Positions 16,752 through 25,096 are shown, counted from the first letter of the stretch. The stretch is DNA of 64,000 bases from Sphingopyxis sp. LC81 (GCF_000756375.1 NZ_JNFD01000002.1:186001-250000); one strand, 5' to 3'. Program-made: numbers and translations. Notes: generated from the letters alone by a model not told the origin.

Positions 16752-18170
16752 ATGTCGGCCATTGCCATGCAGCCGCCCGCGATGCGCGGCGGCGTCCCGT
16801 TCCTCGGTCACCTGACGGACTTCTTCAAGGATCCGGTGGGATTGCTGCGCCGGGGTTATCAGGAACATGGCCCGATCTATTCCTTCCGCATGGGCGGGCG
16901 GAACATGGTCGTGATGCTGGGCCCCGACAATAATCGCTTCGTCTTTCAGGAAACCGACAAGCTGCTGTCGATCCGCGAATCGATGCCCTTCTTCCACAAG
17001 ATGTTTTCGCCCAATTTTTACTCCTTCGCCGAGATGGAGGAGTATCTGAACCAGCGTGCGGTCATCATGCCGCGCTTCAAGGCTTCGGCGATGAAGCAAT
17101 ATGTGCCGGTGATGGCCGAAGAGGCGATGGCGCTCTGTCACCGGCTCGGCGACAGCGGGGAGTTCGATCTCATCTCGACCCTCGGGCCGGTGGTCATGGA
17201 CATCGCAGCGCACAGTTTCATGGGGCGCGATTTCAAGCAGAAGCTTGGCCATGAATTTTTCGAGCTGTTCCGCGACTTTTCCGGCGGGATGGAATTTGTC
17301 CTGCCCCTGTGGCTGCCGACCAAGAAGATGCGGCGCAGCCAGGCGGCCAAGAAAAAGCTGCACCGGATCCTTGGCGACTGGATCAGGCGGCGGCGCGCCA
17401 ACCCGGTCGAACCTGCCGATTTCTTTCAGGATATGGTCGCGTCGACCTATCCCGACGGCCGCCCGATCCCCGACGAATTGATCATCCACATGATCCTGCT
17501 CCTTGTCTGGGCGGGGCATGAAACGACCGCGGGACAGGTCAGCTGGGCGATGATCGATATCCTCCAGAACCGCGAATATCAGGATGTGTTGCGCGGCGAG
17601 ATCGGAGCCATATTGGGCTCGGCATCGGGCGCCGACCTCAGCTGGGAACAGGCGATCGCGATGCAGAAGATGGACCTCGCGCTGCGCGAGACCGAACGGC
17701 TGCATCCGGTGGCCTTCACGATGATCCGCAAGGCGGCCGCCGATTTCGAGCGCGACGGCTATCAGGTTCGCGAAGGCGACTGGATCTTGCTCGCGCCCTC
17801 GGTCAGCCACCGGATGAGCGAAATTTTCGACCGGCCCGACGATTATGATCCCGAACGTTTCAACACCGAACGGGCGGACAGCAAGGTCGAATCGAACAGC
17901 CTGATCGGCTTTGGCGGCGGCATGCACCGCTGCGCCGGGGTCAATTTCGCGCGGATGGAGATGAAGGCGCTGATCGCCATCCTGCTCCAGCGTTACGACA
18001 TGGAATTGATCGACACGCCGCGCCCGATCGCCGGTGCGGGCACCTATTGGCCCGAACAGCCGTGCCGCGTGCGCTACAAACGGCGGACCATCCCCGCGGG
18101 CGCGCCCGCGGACGTCGATGCGCTTGCCGCCGCCGCGGGATGCCCGGCGCATGCGAAGGGCGCGAACTGA
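16752..18170 (+). CDS. cytochrome P450, CYP51-like
   Basis: 472 residues from ATG 16752, with GAGGGAGAA upstream. I-helix AGHETT at 254-259, K-helix E313-T-E-R316, and heme loop FGGGMHRCAG at 387-396 with Cys394 as thiolate ligand. The N terminus 'GGVPFLGHLTDFFKDPVGLLRRGYQEHGPIYSFRMG' and the heme-loop form recall CYP51 (sterol 14-alpha-demethylase) and related bulky-substrate P450s. No membrane anchor, so it is soluble. It is followed directly by its own ferredoxin. It probably hydroxylates a steroid- or terpenoid-sized substrate; I would not assign sterol demethylation without phylogeny. Confidence 0.92.
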   Translation: MSAIAMQPPAMRGGVPFLGHLTDFFKDPVGLLRRGYQEHGPIYSFRMGGRNMVVMLGPDNNRFVFQETDKLLSIRESMPFFHKMFSPNFYSFAEMEEYLNQRAVIMPRFKASAMKQYVPVMAEEAMALCHRLGDSGEFDLISTLGPVVMDIAAHSFMGRDFKQKLGHEFFELFRDFSGGMEFVLPLWLPTKKMRRSQAAKKKLHRILGDWIRRRRANPVEPADFFQDMVASTYPDGRPIPDELIIHMILLLVWAGHETTAGQVSWAMIDILQNREYQDVLRGEIGAILGSASGADLSWEQAIAMQKMDLALRETERLHPVAFTMIRKAAADFERDGYQVREGDWILLAPSVSHRMSEIFDRPDDYDPERFNTERADSKVESNSLIGFGGGMHRCAGVNFARMEMKALIAILLQRYDMELIDTPRPIAGAGTYWPEQPCRVRYKRRTIPAGAPADVDALAAAAGCPAHAKGAN

Positions 18171-18505
18171 TGGCGCGCGTCACCTATGTCCAGCCCGACG
18201 GAAGCGAAAAGACCTGCACCAATTTCGAGGGCATGGCGGTCATGCACCTCGCCATCGGTAACCTCGTCGACGGGATCGATGCCTTGTGCGGTGGCGTGCG
18301 CCAGTGCGGCACCTGTCACGTCTATGTCGACGATGCGTGGATCGAGCGAGTCGGCCCGCCGGGCGAGGACGAGGCCATCATGCTCGATGCGCTGTCCGAC
18401 GCTATCGCGGTCACGGCGGGCAGCCGGCTGAGCTGCCAGATCCATATCACCGAGGAGCTGGACGGGCTGCGGGTTCATATCCCCAAAGAACAGCCCGGGG
18501 TTTGA
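18170..18505 (+). CDS. [2Fe-2S] ferredoxin, adrenodoxin/putidaredoxin type
   Basis: 111 residues; the ATG overlaps the P450 stop by one base (TGATG). Cluster ligands are Cys40, Cys46, Cys49 and Cys89 (C-x5-C-x2-C ... C), the vertebrate-type arrangement used by adrenodoxin and putidaredoxin. 'TNFEGMAVMHLAIGNLVDGIDALCGG' and 'LSCQIHITEELDGLRVHIP' are standard. It is the expected electron donor for the adjacent P450; no ferredoxin reductase is encoded in the window, so the cell must supply one from elsewhere. A strong intrinsic terminator follows 20 bp after the stop. Confidence 0.95.
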   Translation: MARVTYVQPDGSEKTCTNFEGMAVMHLAIGNLVDGIDALCGGVRQCGTCHVYVDDAWIERVGPPGEDEAIMLDALSDAIAVTAGSRLSCQIHITEELDGLRVHIPKEQPGV

Positions 18506-18525
18506 ATGAGTTAGGGGCGGTAACT

Positions 18526-18551
18526 GGGGCGGCTTTGCCGCCCCTTTTTTT
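18526..18551 (+). terminator. rho-independent terminator after the ferredoxin gene
   Basis: Perfect 8-bp GC stem GGGGCGGC (18526-18533) / GCCGCCCC (18537-18544) with TTT loop, followed by seven T residues. It ends the rightward transcript carrying the P450 and ferredoxin and insulates the next TonB receptor. Confidence 0.92.
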
Positions 18552-18592
18552 GTGCGCGGCCACCACCAAAAAGGGGTGTTGAATTACCTTCT

Positions 18593-18622
18593 TGCGTAGG
18601 TATGTATTGCATATATTACGCA
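18593..18622. promoter_or_regulatory. inverted repeat in the promoter of the second TonB receptor
   Basis: TGCGTA (18593-18598) and TACGCA (18617-18622) flank an AT-rich core that itself contains TATG...CATA, 68 bp before the receptor start. The core holds a TATATT that could be a -10. The layout suggests an operator over the promoter; no adjacent regulator gene identifies itself. Confidence 0.4.
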
Positions 18623-18689
18623 TCATGTGAAAATTGATAAAAAGTGGCGCATAATACGCCACAATCGACACGGGAAAGGGATGGGACTG

Positions 18690-21056
18690 ATGAAGGCACG
18701 CACACATCGCCGCACGCAGATGGCCGCCATCGCGCTGCTCGCGCCTTGGATGGCCAGCGCCGCGCAAGCGCAGCAGGCCGAACAGGCGCCGCAGGCCGAG
18801 GGTGCCGCGTCCGAGGGACTGACCGAAATCATCGTCACGGCGCAGAAGCGCGCGGAGAGCCTGCAGGACACGCCGCTCGCGATCAGTGCGATCAATGCCG
18901 AAGCCATCGAGCAGCGCGGCATCACCAGCGTCGCCGCGCTCGGCAGCGCGGCGCCCAACCTCATCATCACCGAGACGCCGTCGGCGACGGCCAACCCGTC
19001 GATTTCGATCCGCGGTATCGTCGACAACGACCCGATCCTGACCGCCGATCCCGCAGTCGGGCTTTATGTCGATGGCGTCATCGTCGGCCGTTCGGCGGGC
19101 GCGCTGTTCGACATGATGGATCTTGAGCGCGTCGAGATCCTTCGCGGGCCGCAGGGCACGCTCTATGGCCGCAACACGACGGGCGGCGCGGTCAACCTGA
19201 TCTCGGCCAAGCCGTCGAAGGATTTCGGCGGTCGCCTGCAGGTCGGCTACGGCAGCTTCGACGAATATATGGTGAAGGCGCTGATCGACACCGGCGAACT
19301 GGGCGATACGGGCCTCGCGCTGAAGCTCGGCTATTACCACAGCCAGCGCAACGGAACCGTCGACAATCTGCTCGAACCGTCCGACAAGCGCGATCCGGGC
19401 GCGCGCAACACCGACGCGGTTCGCGCTGCCGTCCGCTTTGACAAGGGCACCGGCTTCACCGCCGACTATGTCTTTGACTCGAGCGACCGCAATGGCCGCG
19501 CCAATGCGTTCCAGTTGCGCGCGATCCGCCCCGACATCCTTCAGTATCTGAGCTTCTCGCCCGCGTTCGGCGGCACCGCGCCGCAGGTTTCGCAGGATCG
19601 GCTGTCGCAGATCCGGCTCGATCGCGACGGCAATGCGCATGACAAGGTGCAGGGCCATTCGCTGACGCTCAACCTCGAGATCGGCGACGCGACGCTGCGC
19701 TCGATCACCGGCTATCGCAAGTGGGACAATGTGAGCGACAGCTCCGATCTCGACGGCAACGGGGGTCTCGTCGGCTTCCTCGTCAGCCCCGCGATCCTCG
19801 TGCCGCCCAATGCCTTCATTCCGCAGGGCATCGGCCCGATCGACCTGTTCCACACCAGCAATGAGCGGCATCAGAAGCAGTTCAGCCAGGAATTCAACCT
19901 GATCGGCTCGATCGGCGACGAGTTCGACTATGTCCTCGGCGGCTATTATTTCCGCGAGCGCGCGACCGAAGTGAATCCGCAAGGCTTCACATTGGTCCTT
20001 CCTTCGCCGGTGCCGATCCCGATCGCGCCGGGGGTCAACCTCAACAGCTTTGGCGTCAACCTCGATACGCTATTGTCCTATCGCCACATCTCGCGGTCGG
20101 TCGCGGCGTTCAGCCAGCTTACCTGGAAACCGGCGGCGCTCGACAGCCGGCTGAGCATCACCGGCGGCATTCGCTATACCGAGGACAAGAAGCATCTGAT
20201 CCAGGCGGCGCCGGCGCCGACCGCGCCGCGCGACCTGACGCGCAAGTTCAATCGCCTGAACTGGCTTGCCAATATCTCCTATGACTGGAGCGACGACATT
20301 ATGACATACGCCCGTGTGAGCACGGGTTATAAGGCGGGCGGTTTCAACGCCCGTGCCGCGGACAATAACGGCTTTAATCCCGAGGATCTCGTGTCCTATG
20401 AAATCGGGTTCAAGAGCGAGCTGTTCGATCGCCGCGTCCGTTTCAACGTCGCCGCTTTCCACGCGATCTATGACGACCTTCAGGTGCAGCAGTTCCTCGC
20501 CGGCACCGGCGGCGCGGCGAGCACGACGGTGAATGCCGCGAAGGCCACCTACACCGGTATCGAAGCCGAGCTGCAGGCGCAGATCGCCGATGGGCTCACC
20601 GTCGATGCGTCGTTCGGCTATACCGACCGCAAATATAAAAGGTTCACCTTCGTCGATCCGATGACCGGCGTCGCCACCGATATTTCGGACGTCGCCAAGT
20701 TCCAATATTCGGCCGCGACGACCGCCAATGTCGGCGCACAATATGAAACCGAGCTTGGCAATTTCGGCAAGCTGATCGCGCGCGCCGACTGGAGCTATCG
20801 CAGCAAGGTCTATTGGCACCCGGTCAACCCGTTCAACGAGGAGATTTCCGACGGCGGGGTCGGGCTGCTGAGCGCGCGGCTCTCGATCGCCGACATCGCG
20901 GTCGGCGGTGCCAAGGCCTCGATCTCGGTATGGGGCAAGAATCTGACCAAGGAAGATTATGCGCTCTCGGGGATCGACTTTGGTTCGCTCGGCTTCGCCG
21001 GCGTCATGTACGGCGATCCGCGCAGCTATGGCGTCGAGCTCGGCTTCAAATTCTAG
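18690..21056 (+). CDS. TonB-dependent receptor
   Basis: 788 residues from ATG 18690 (AAAGGG 9 bp upstream; ATG 18681 is also in frame). Signal peptide to about AQA-Q28, TonB-contact segment 'EIIVTAQKRAESLQDTPLAI' at 46-65, plug motifs 'GLYVDGVIVGRSAG' and 'RVEILRGPQGTLYGRNTTGGAVNLI', barrel ending 'RSYGVELGFKF' with terminal Phe as needed for BAM assembly. It stands alone between two strong terminators, so it is its own transcription unit. The convergent downstream operon (SRPBCC, EthD, VOC, flavin reductase) is separate. Ligand unknown; a hydrophobic substrate of this island is plausible. Confidence 0.93.
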   Translation: MKARTHRRTQMAAIALLAPWMASAAQAQQAEQAPQAEGAASEGLTEIIVTAQKRAESLQDTPLAISAINAEAIEQRGITSVAALGSAAPNLIITETPSATANPSISIRGIVDNDPILTADPAVGLYVDGVIVGRSAGALFDMMDLERVEILRGPQGTLYGRNTTGGAVNLISAKPSKDFGGRLQVGYGSFDEYMVKALIDTGELGDTGLALKLGYYHSQRNGTVDNLLEPSDKRDPGARNTDAVRAAVRFDKGTGFTADYVFDSSDRNGRANAFQLRAIRPDILQYLSFSPAFGGTAPQVSQDRLSQIRLDRDGNAHDKVQGHSLTLNLEIGDATLRSITGYRKWDNVSDSSDLDGNGGLVGFLVSPAILVPPNAFIPQGIGPIDLFHTSNERHQKQFSQEFNLIGSIGDEFDYVLGGYYFRERATEVNPQGFTLVLPSPVPIPIAPGVNLNSFGVNLDTLLSYRHISRSVAAFSQLTWKPAALDSRLSITGGIRYTEDKKHLIQAAPAPTAPRDLTRKFNRLNWLANISYDWSDDIMTYARVSTGYKAGGFNARAADNNGFNPEDLVSYEIGFKSELFDRRVRFNVAAFHAIYDDLQVQQFLAGTGGAASTTVNAAKATYTGIEAELQAQIADGLTVDASFGYTDRKYKRFTFVDPMTGVATDISDVAKFQYSAATTANVGAQYETELGNFGKLIARADWSYRSKVYWHPVNPFNEEISDGGVGLLSARLSIADIAVGGAKASISVWGKNLTKEDYALSGIDFGSLGFAGVMYGDPRSYGVELGFKF

Positions 21057-21076
21057 AGAGCACAGGCCATGATCTC

Positions 21077-21123
21077 GTGAAGCCGGGGGTCGCAAATGAG
21101 CGACCCCCGGCTTCACTGTTTTT
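21077..21123 (+). terminator. rho-independent terminator after the TonB receptor
   Basis: A perfect 17-bp stem (arms 21077-21093 and 21100-21116, beginning GTGAAGCCGG) with loop AAATGA, then TG and five T residues. It lies between the convergent receptor and SRPBCC genes; the T-tract serves the rightward transcript. Confidence 0.93.
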
Positions 21124-21148
21124 CAGTTCTGAAGCGCTCGGCCGAGGG

Positions 21149-21655
21149 TTAATCCGCGGTTTTGCGGCCCCGATACACCGCTTCGGCGCGCGCCTTGAGC
21201 GCATAAGCGGTGTCGTCGAAAGCGCGTTTCACCCAAGGGCCGGCAAAGCGCATCACATGAATGCCATTGGGGCCCAGAAAGGCATCGGTCGAATGATAGG
21301 CGCAGGCACTGTCGCCCAGCGCCTCGATGACCTGATCGCGCCGTGCCGGGTAGGGCCAGGCTTCGTCATGGGGCAGTTCCCACGACAGCAGCTTCTCGGG
21401 CTCGAACGCGCAGACATATTCGCAGTTGGGAAAGACCGCATCGGGTTCAGTATAGCTTTTGAGCGTCATGTTAACGGGCGCGCCCATGGCGAGTGTCGAT
21501 TCCGCCGCGATGCAAAAGGGGTTCCATTCGCCATAGCGGGGCAGATCGACCAATATCTCCCACACCACCGCGGCGGGGGCGTCGATTTCGACGCGCTCCG
21601 AGCGGACGATGGCGTTGGGATCGACATAGGTCAGCGATTCATCCTTATCACGCAC
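21149..21655 (-). CDS. SRPBCC-family (START/Bet v1-like) protein
   Basis: About 168 residues from a GTG at 21653-21655, which sits 6 bp after GAAAGGA; no in-frame ATG is better placed. 'VRSERVEIDAPAAVVWEILVDLPRYGEWNPFCIAAES' is the classic SRPBCC start, and 'KLLSWELPHDE', 'HVMRFAGPWVKRAFDDTAYALKARAE' complete the helix-grip fold. These proteins bind hydrophobic ligands or act as aromatase/cyclases. It is the last gene of a leftward four-gene operon (flavin reductase, VOC, EthD, SRPBCC; gaps of 32, 9 and 26 bp). Ligand binding or ring chemistry is inferred only from the fold. Confidence 0.82.
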   Translation of the reverse strand: MRDKDESLTYVDPNAIVRSERVEIDAPAAVVWEILVDLPRYGEWNPFCIAAESTLAMGAPVNMTLKSYTEPDAVFPNCEYVCAFEPEKLLSWELPHDEAWPYPARRDQVIEALGDSACAYHSTDAFLGPNGIHVMRFAGPWVKRAFDDTAYALKARAEAVYRGRKTAD

Positions 21656-21681
21656 GACATATCCTTTCGGTTTGTGGGGCT

Positions 21682-22395
21682 TTAGCGGGCGAAAGGCCGA
21701 ATATCGAACTGGCTGGTCGGGATGCAGTCGATCCGGTCGAAATCGATGAAGCGCGCGCAGCTTTCCATCATCAGCCGCTGGTTCTCCGCGAGCCGTGCGG
21801 CGTCTCCCACCGCGTCGAAATAGACCGCCTCGTCGGACAGCGCGGCGGCGGGGAAGCATTCCTCGACCATCGCGACATAGGCGGGGGCGCCATAGCTCAG
21901 CGGCCGCACGATCAGATTCTGGACATATTCGAAGTTGCTTTGCGTATCGACCGCGACCGCCGAATGCTGGCGCTGCCAGGCGTCGCGCCAGGCGTCCCGG
22001 CTCAGCCGTGGCGGCAGGCCGAGAAACACGATCTGCGAAAAGCCTTCGGTGCGCGCGCCGGGCGTCGGCGGATGCAGCGTGTTGGCGATAATGGTGGATT
22101 CGCTCGCCAGCCAGGCGGCATGGCGCGGCGCGGCGTCCGCGATGATCGCATCGACCGCGGCGCGCTCGGGGTCGTTCGCGCTCGGCAGCCAGAGCTGGAC
22201 CACGGCATCCATCTGCGGGCGGGTCGAGGTCATGCGCGGCGAGGAGCCGTTCGCGACCTTGTCGTCCTGCACATTGACGCGCACGGCGTGCGCCAGCCCA
22301 TCAAGCCGCGGCGCAATGTCGCCCAGCAGCCGCGCGGTGAAGCGCGCGCCGTCCTCCGCGGGGTCTTTCCACAGCGCGTAAATGACCTTTTCCAT
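21682..22395 (-). CDS. EthD-domain-like dimeric alpha/beta barrel protein
   Basis: 237 residues, with GAGGGAGC before the ATG. The N-terminal part 'MEKVIYALWKDPAEDGARFTARLLGDIAPRL' and the second half 'FSQIVFLGLPPRLSRDAWRDAWQRQHSAVAVDTQSNFEYVQNLI' both follow EthD/ferredoxin-like barrels, so the protein carries two tandem domains. EthD was first seen in ether-degradation gene sets and occurs widely beside monooxygenases; its chemistry is poorly known. Third gene of the flavin-reductase operon. Confidence 0.78.
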   Translation of the reverse strand: MEKVIYALWKDPAEDGARFTARLLGDIAPRLDGLAHAVRVNVQDDKVANGSSPRMTSTRPQMDAVVQLWLPSANDPERAAVDAIIADAAPRHAAWLASESTIIANTLHPPTPGARTEGFSQIVFLGLPPRLSRDAWRDAWQRQHSAVAVDTQSNFEYVQNLIVRPLSYGAPAYVAMVEECFPAAALSDEAVYFDAVGDAARLAENQRLMMESCARFIDFDRIDCIPTSQFDIRPFAR

Positions 22396-22404
22396 GATGC
22401 TCCC

Positions 22405-22953
22405 TCAGGCTGCGAAGTCGAAAATGGTAATGGGGTTGCTGCCGTCCCAGTCGCGGGCGGCGGCGGTGCCTGCCGTGAAGCCGTCGCGGATCATCGGGGT
22501 CGCCTCGATCAGTTCGAGCAGGATCGCGGGTTCGTCGGGCGCTTCGAGATAGGCGACGCGCGTTGCGCCGCCGCCGCTCTCGGCGCTGAACACGCGAACG
22601 AGGCCCGCGGCGGCGGCATCCTCAGCGGCCGCTTCGACGTCGTCGACTAGCCAGGCGACATGATGCATGCCTACGCGCACGCGGCCATTTGCATCATGGT
22701 AGGGTGAAGGGCCGGCGCCGTGCGGGGCGATCAGCTCGATCTGGGTTTCGCCCTGATACGTGAGTCCGACATCGATCCCGATCGTCGCCGGGACGCCGCG
22801 ATAGTCGCCGTCGAGGGTGACGTTGCGATAGACGGTCCAGGGGCCAACGCCCGCGAGGAGGCGCCATTGGTCGATCGCGCGATCCAGATCCTCGGTCAGC
22901 CAGGCGATCTGGGCGATCGGACCATGGCCCGCGATTGTCCGTATCTTCTCCAT
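22405..22953 (-). CDS. VOC-family (glyoxalase/dioxygenase fold) protein
   Basis: 182 residues from ATG 22951-22953. 'GPIAQIAWLTEDLDRAIDQWRLLAGVGPW' and 'VGMHHVAWLVDDVEAAAEDAAAAGLVRVF' are the two beta-alpha-beta-beta-beta repeats of the vicinal oxygen chelate fold, with 'TQIELIAP' and 'ILLELIEA' supplying the Glu at the metal positions. Methylmalonyl-CoA epimerase-like members look similar, so an epimerase, isomerase or ring-cleaving role is possible. Second gene of the flavin-reductase operon, 9 bp upstream of the EthD gene. Confidence 0.82.
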   Translation of the reverse strand: MEKIRTIAGHGPIAQIAWLTEDLDRAIDQWRLLAGVGPWTVYRNVTLDGDYRGVPATIGIDVGLTYQGETQIELIAPHGAGPSPYHDANGRVRVGMHHVAWLVDDVEAAAEDAAAAGLVRVFSAESGGGATRVAYLEAPDEPAILLELIEATPMIRDGFTAGTAAARDWDGSNPITIFDFAA

Positions 22954-22985
22954 CCTCGGGCGTTCCTTCGTTACATGCCTCGGGT

Positions 22986-23957
22986 TTACGGCGCCTCCTG
23001 CGCCGCCCACGGGTCGGGAAGCCCGGGGTCGGTGCTGCGGATGACGTGCTTGAGCAGATGCTTGAGCAGCGCGGTTTCATTCTCGTCGAAAGCGCCCAGC
23101 GCATCCTCTTCGGCGGCCTTGGCGGCGGCGGTAAGCTCGACGAGGGTGCGTCGGCCGGTGTCGGTCAGCCAGATCCGGTCGGTCGGATCGGTCCGGACGA
23201 TGTCGCGCGCCGCGAGCGATGTGATGCGATCGGGGGTGATGTGCGTGCCGGTATAGCCGATCAGGCCGTCGATCTCGGCGGCGGTGCGCCCGTCGTTGAT
23301 GCCGAGCACACTCAGGATGAAATGATCGGTGGCGTCGAGATGATGATCGCGCAAACTATCCTGCATCCGCCCGTAGAGCTGGAAATGCGCGCGGCCGAGC
23401 AGATAGCCGAGAAAATCCTCGCCGAAACTGCCTGCGGGTTGCGCGCCCGCATCGCAGGCGGTGAGCATCGCGGCCTTGCGCGCGGCCAGCGCATAGCGGC
23501 CGCCATGGAAGAGCAAGGGCGCGCGGTCCTCATGGTCGAAGGCAATGACCTCGCCGACGAAGATGATGTGGTCGCCACCCTCATATTGATAGGCGGTGCG
23601 GCATTGGAAACGCGCGGAGCAACCGGTGAGCAGCGGCACGTCGCCTTCGCCGCGCTCGATCTCGGCGCCGGCGAACTTGTCCGCGCCGCGTTTGGCGAAG
23701 CCATTCGAGAGCGCCTCCTGATCCGCGGCGAGGATATGCACCGCGAAATGCGAGGCTCCCTGAAACGCCTCCATGCTCTTTGACGTGCGCGCGAGGCTCC
23801 ACAGCACCATCGGCGGATCGAGCGAGACCGAGTTGAAGCTGTTGGCAGTCAGCCCGCAATCCTCGCCCGCGGCGTTCCGCGTCGTGACGATCGTGACCCC
23901 GGTCGCGAACGCGCCGAGCGCGCTCCGGAATGCGATGGCATCGGGATTGGCGGCCAT
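22986..23957 (-). CDS. flavin reductase with C-terminal MarR-like winged-helix domain
   Basis: 323 residues. Residues 1-165 form a flavin-reductase (HpaC-like) domain: 'FATGVTIVTTRNAAGEDCGLTANSFNSVSLDPPMVLWSL' and 'DHIIFVGEVIAFDHED'. Residues about 180-310 read as a MarR-type winged helix ('LGYLLGRAHFQLYGRMQ', 'DHFILSVLGINDGRTAAEIDGLIG', 'DPTDRIWLTDTGRRTLVEL'). The same fusion, about 315 residues, is known in the C1 reductase of p-hydroxyphenylacetate hydroxylase from Acinetobacter baumannii, where the tail senses substrate and controls FMNH2 production. First gene of its operon. No matching HpaB-type oxygenase is present; the luciferase-like monooxygenase at 10180 could be the FMNH2 user. 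Confidence 0.88.
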   Translation of the reverse strand: MAANPDAIAFRSALGAFATGVTIVTTRNAAGEDCGLTANSFNSVSLDPPMVLWSLARTSKSMEAFQGASHFAVHILAADQEALSNGFAKRGADKFAGAEIERGEGDVPLLTGCSARFQCRTAYQYEGGDHIIFVGEVIAFDHEDRAPLLFHGGRYALAARKAAMLTACDAGAQPAGSFGEDFLGYLLGRAHFQLYGRMQDSLRDHHLDATDHFILSVLGINDGRTAAEIDGLIGYTGTHITPDRITSLAARDIVRTDPTDRIWLTDTGRRTLVELTAAAKAAEEDALGAFDENETALLKHLLKHVIRSTDPGLPDPWAAQEAP

Positions 23958-24107
23958 GATCTCTTGCTCCTCATCCGGCCGCGTTCGATGGGCTGGTACG
24001 TATCGACCCTATCGCCCGGCCGTGGCCGCGCATCGCTCAATTGGACTAGATAGGACGCCCGGATTGCGGCGTCGGCGCGCGCGCCGCCACCCCCTTTTGG
24101 GGGCGGG

Positions 24108-24179
24108 TCAGCCGAGGCCGGCGACGCTGCGCAGGATGAGGCGGACGAGATCGGCCTGCGGGCCGACCCCGCGCCGCAT
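24108..24179 (-). pseudogene. possible C-terminal remnant of a TetR-like gene
   Basis: In the 223-bp gap between the phosphatase and flavin reductase genes, the leftward frame reads MRRGVGPQADLVRLILRSVAGLG and stops at 24108-24110. The pattern 'ADLVRLILRSVAGLG-stop' resembles the last helix of TetR-family regulators. It is only about 23 residues with no ribosome site, so it may be chance. A hairpin (24090-24103, CCCCC-TTTT-GGGGG) lies just beyond. Low confidence. Confidence 0.2.
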
Positions 24180-24180
24180 T

Positions 24181-25038
24181 CTAGCGCAGCATCTGCTTGC
24201 GCAGCCGCTGCAAAGCCTTGGAATCCACCCCGAGTTCGCGCGCCAGATAGGTGTCGACGTCGCCATAATCCTTGCGAATCTGGTCGAAGGCGGCGTCGAG
24301 ATAGGCGCGTTCGACCCCAAGCAGGGGCTTCGCCACATCGGCGGGCAACGCCGACATCGCGGCGTTCATCCCGGCATCGGCGCGCAAGGCTTCCATGTCG
24401 AGCATGCTGTTGCTCAGCAGATAATCCTCCATGATCGTGTCATAGGGAACGCCGAGCGCGCTCAGGACGAGCGCGACGCCGAGGCCGGTGCGATCCTTGC
24501 CCGCGGTGCAGTTGACGATGACCGCGTTGTCCGATGCCAAAAGCCTTTCGAATAGCATGCGGTAGGATGCGGCCTGCTCCTTGGGGAAGCCGCGATAGCC
24601 ATGGATCATGACGTCGCGCATGACGGTCGCGTCGAGCTTTGCCCCCTGCGCGAACAAGGCGCCCAGGTTGCCGCCCGACAGGTCATAGTCGCGCGCCCAG
24701 TAGCCGAGCTCCGAGCCCTGCATCCACGGCATCTTGTCGGCCTGACGCTCGCGCGTCGAGCGCAAGTCAATGATCGACCCGACGCCCAGTTTGCGGACCA
24801 ATGCCTGATCGTCGGCGGTGTAGCGACCGACCGACGCCGAGCGATACAGCTTGCCCCAGACCACCGAATGGCCGTCCTTCGTCCGGTAGCCGCCGATGTC
24901 ACGGAAATTGTCGCCGCCGGCGAGCGCGATCTCGCGCGTCTTGGTCGTTGCGGGATCGGTATGCTCCGCTGCGGGCGCATGCTGAGCGATCGCCATCGTC
25001 GGCGTGAGCAACAGCAGCGCGAATAATGCCTTTTTCAT
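24181..25038 (-). CDS. secreted tyrosine/lipid phosphatase, PtpB-like (PF13350 type)
   Basis: 285 residues with signal peptide (MKKALFALLLLTPTMAIAQ). 'NFRDIGGYRTKDG' at 44-56 is the family's N-terminal signature. The P-loop is N176-C177-T-A-G-K181-D182-R183-T-G, the Cys-x3-Gly-Lys-Asp-Arg form of PtpB-like dual protein/lipid phosphatases. 'ILVGVPYDTIMEDYLLSN'-like sequence follows. It should hydrolyse a phosphomonoester in the periplasm. It lies 58 bp downstream of a TonB receptor on the same strand, so both share the TetR-controlled promoter. A paralogue sits at 33030-34163 beside the sister receptor. Confidence 0.9.
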   Translation of the reverse strand: MKKALFALLLLTPTMAIAQHAPAAEHTDPATTKTREIALAGGDNFRDIGGYRTKDGHSVVWGKLYRSASVGRYTADDQALVRKLGVGSIIDLRSTRERQADKMPWMQGSELGYWARDYDLSGGNLGALFAQGAKLDATVMRDVMIHGYRGFPKEQAASYRMLFERLLASDNAVIVNCTAGKDRTGLGVALVLSALGVPYDTIMEDYLLSNSMLDMEALRADAGMNAAMSALPADVAKPLLGVERAYLDAAFDQIRKDYGDVDTYLARELGVDSKALQRLRKQMLR

Positions 25039-25096
25039 GTCCTTTTCTCCCGCAATTGCCCGGCGACGGAAAGGCGGCCGCCGGGCTGGTTCGTCT

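Noticed and set aside
24090..24103. CCCCC-TTTT-GGGGG hairpin as a terminator
   Set aside because: No T-tract follows on either strand, so it does not meet the intrinsic terminator pattern.
1..24180. A complete steroid degradation cluster
   Set aside because: Only single hallmark-like genes are present (KshA-like, ketosteroid-isomerase-fold, SDRs). There is no recognisable kstD, hsaA-D, thiolase or acyl-CoA ligase, so a substrate claim would be too strong.
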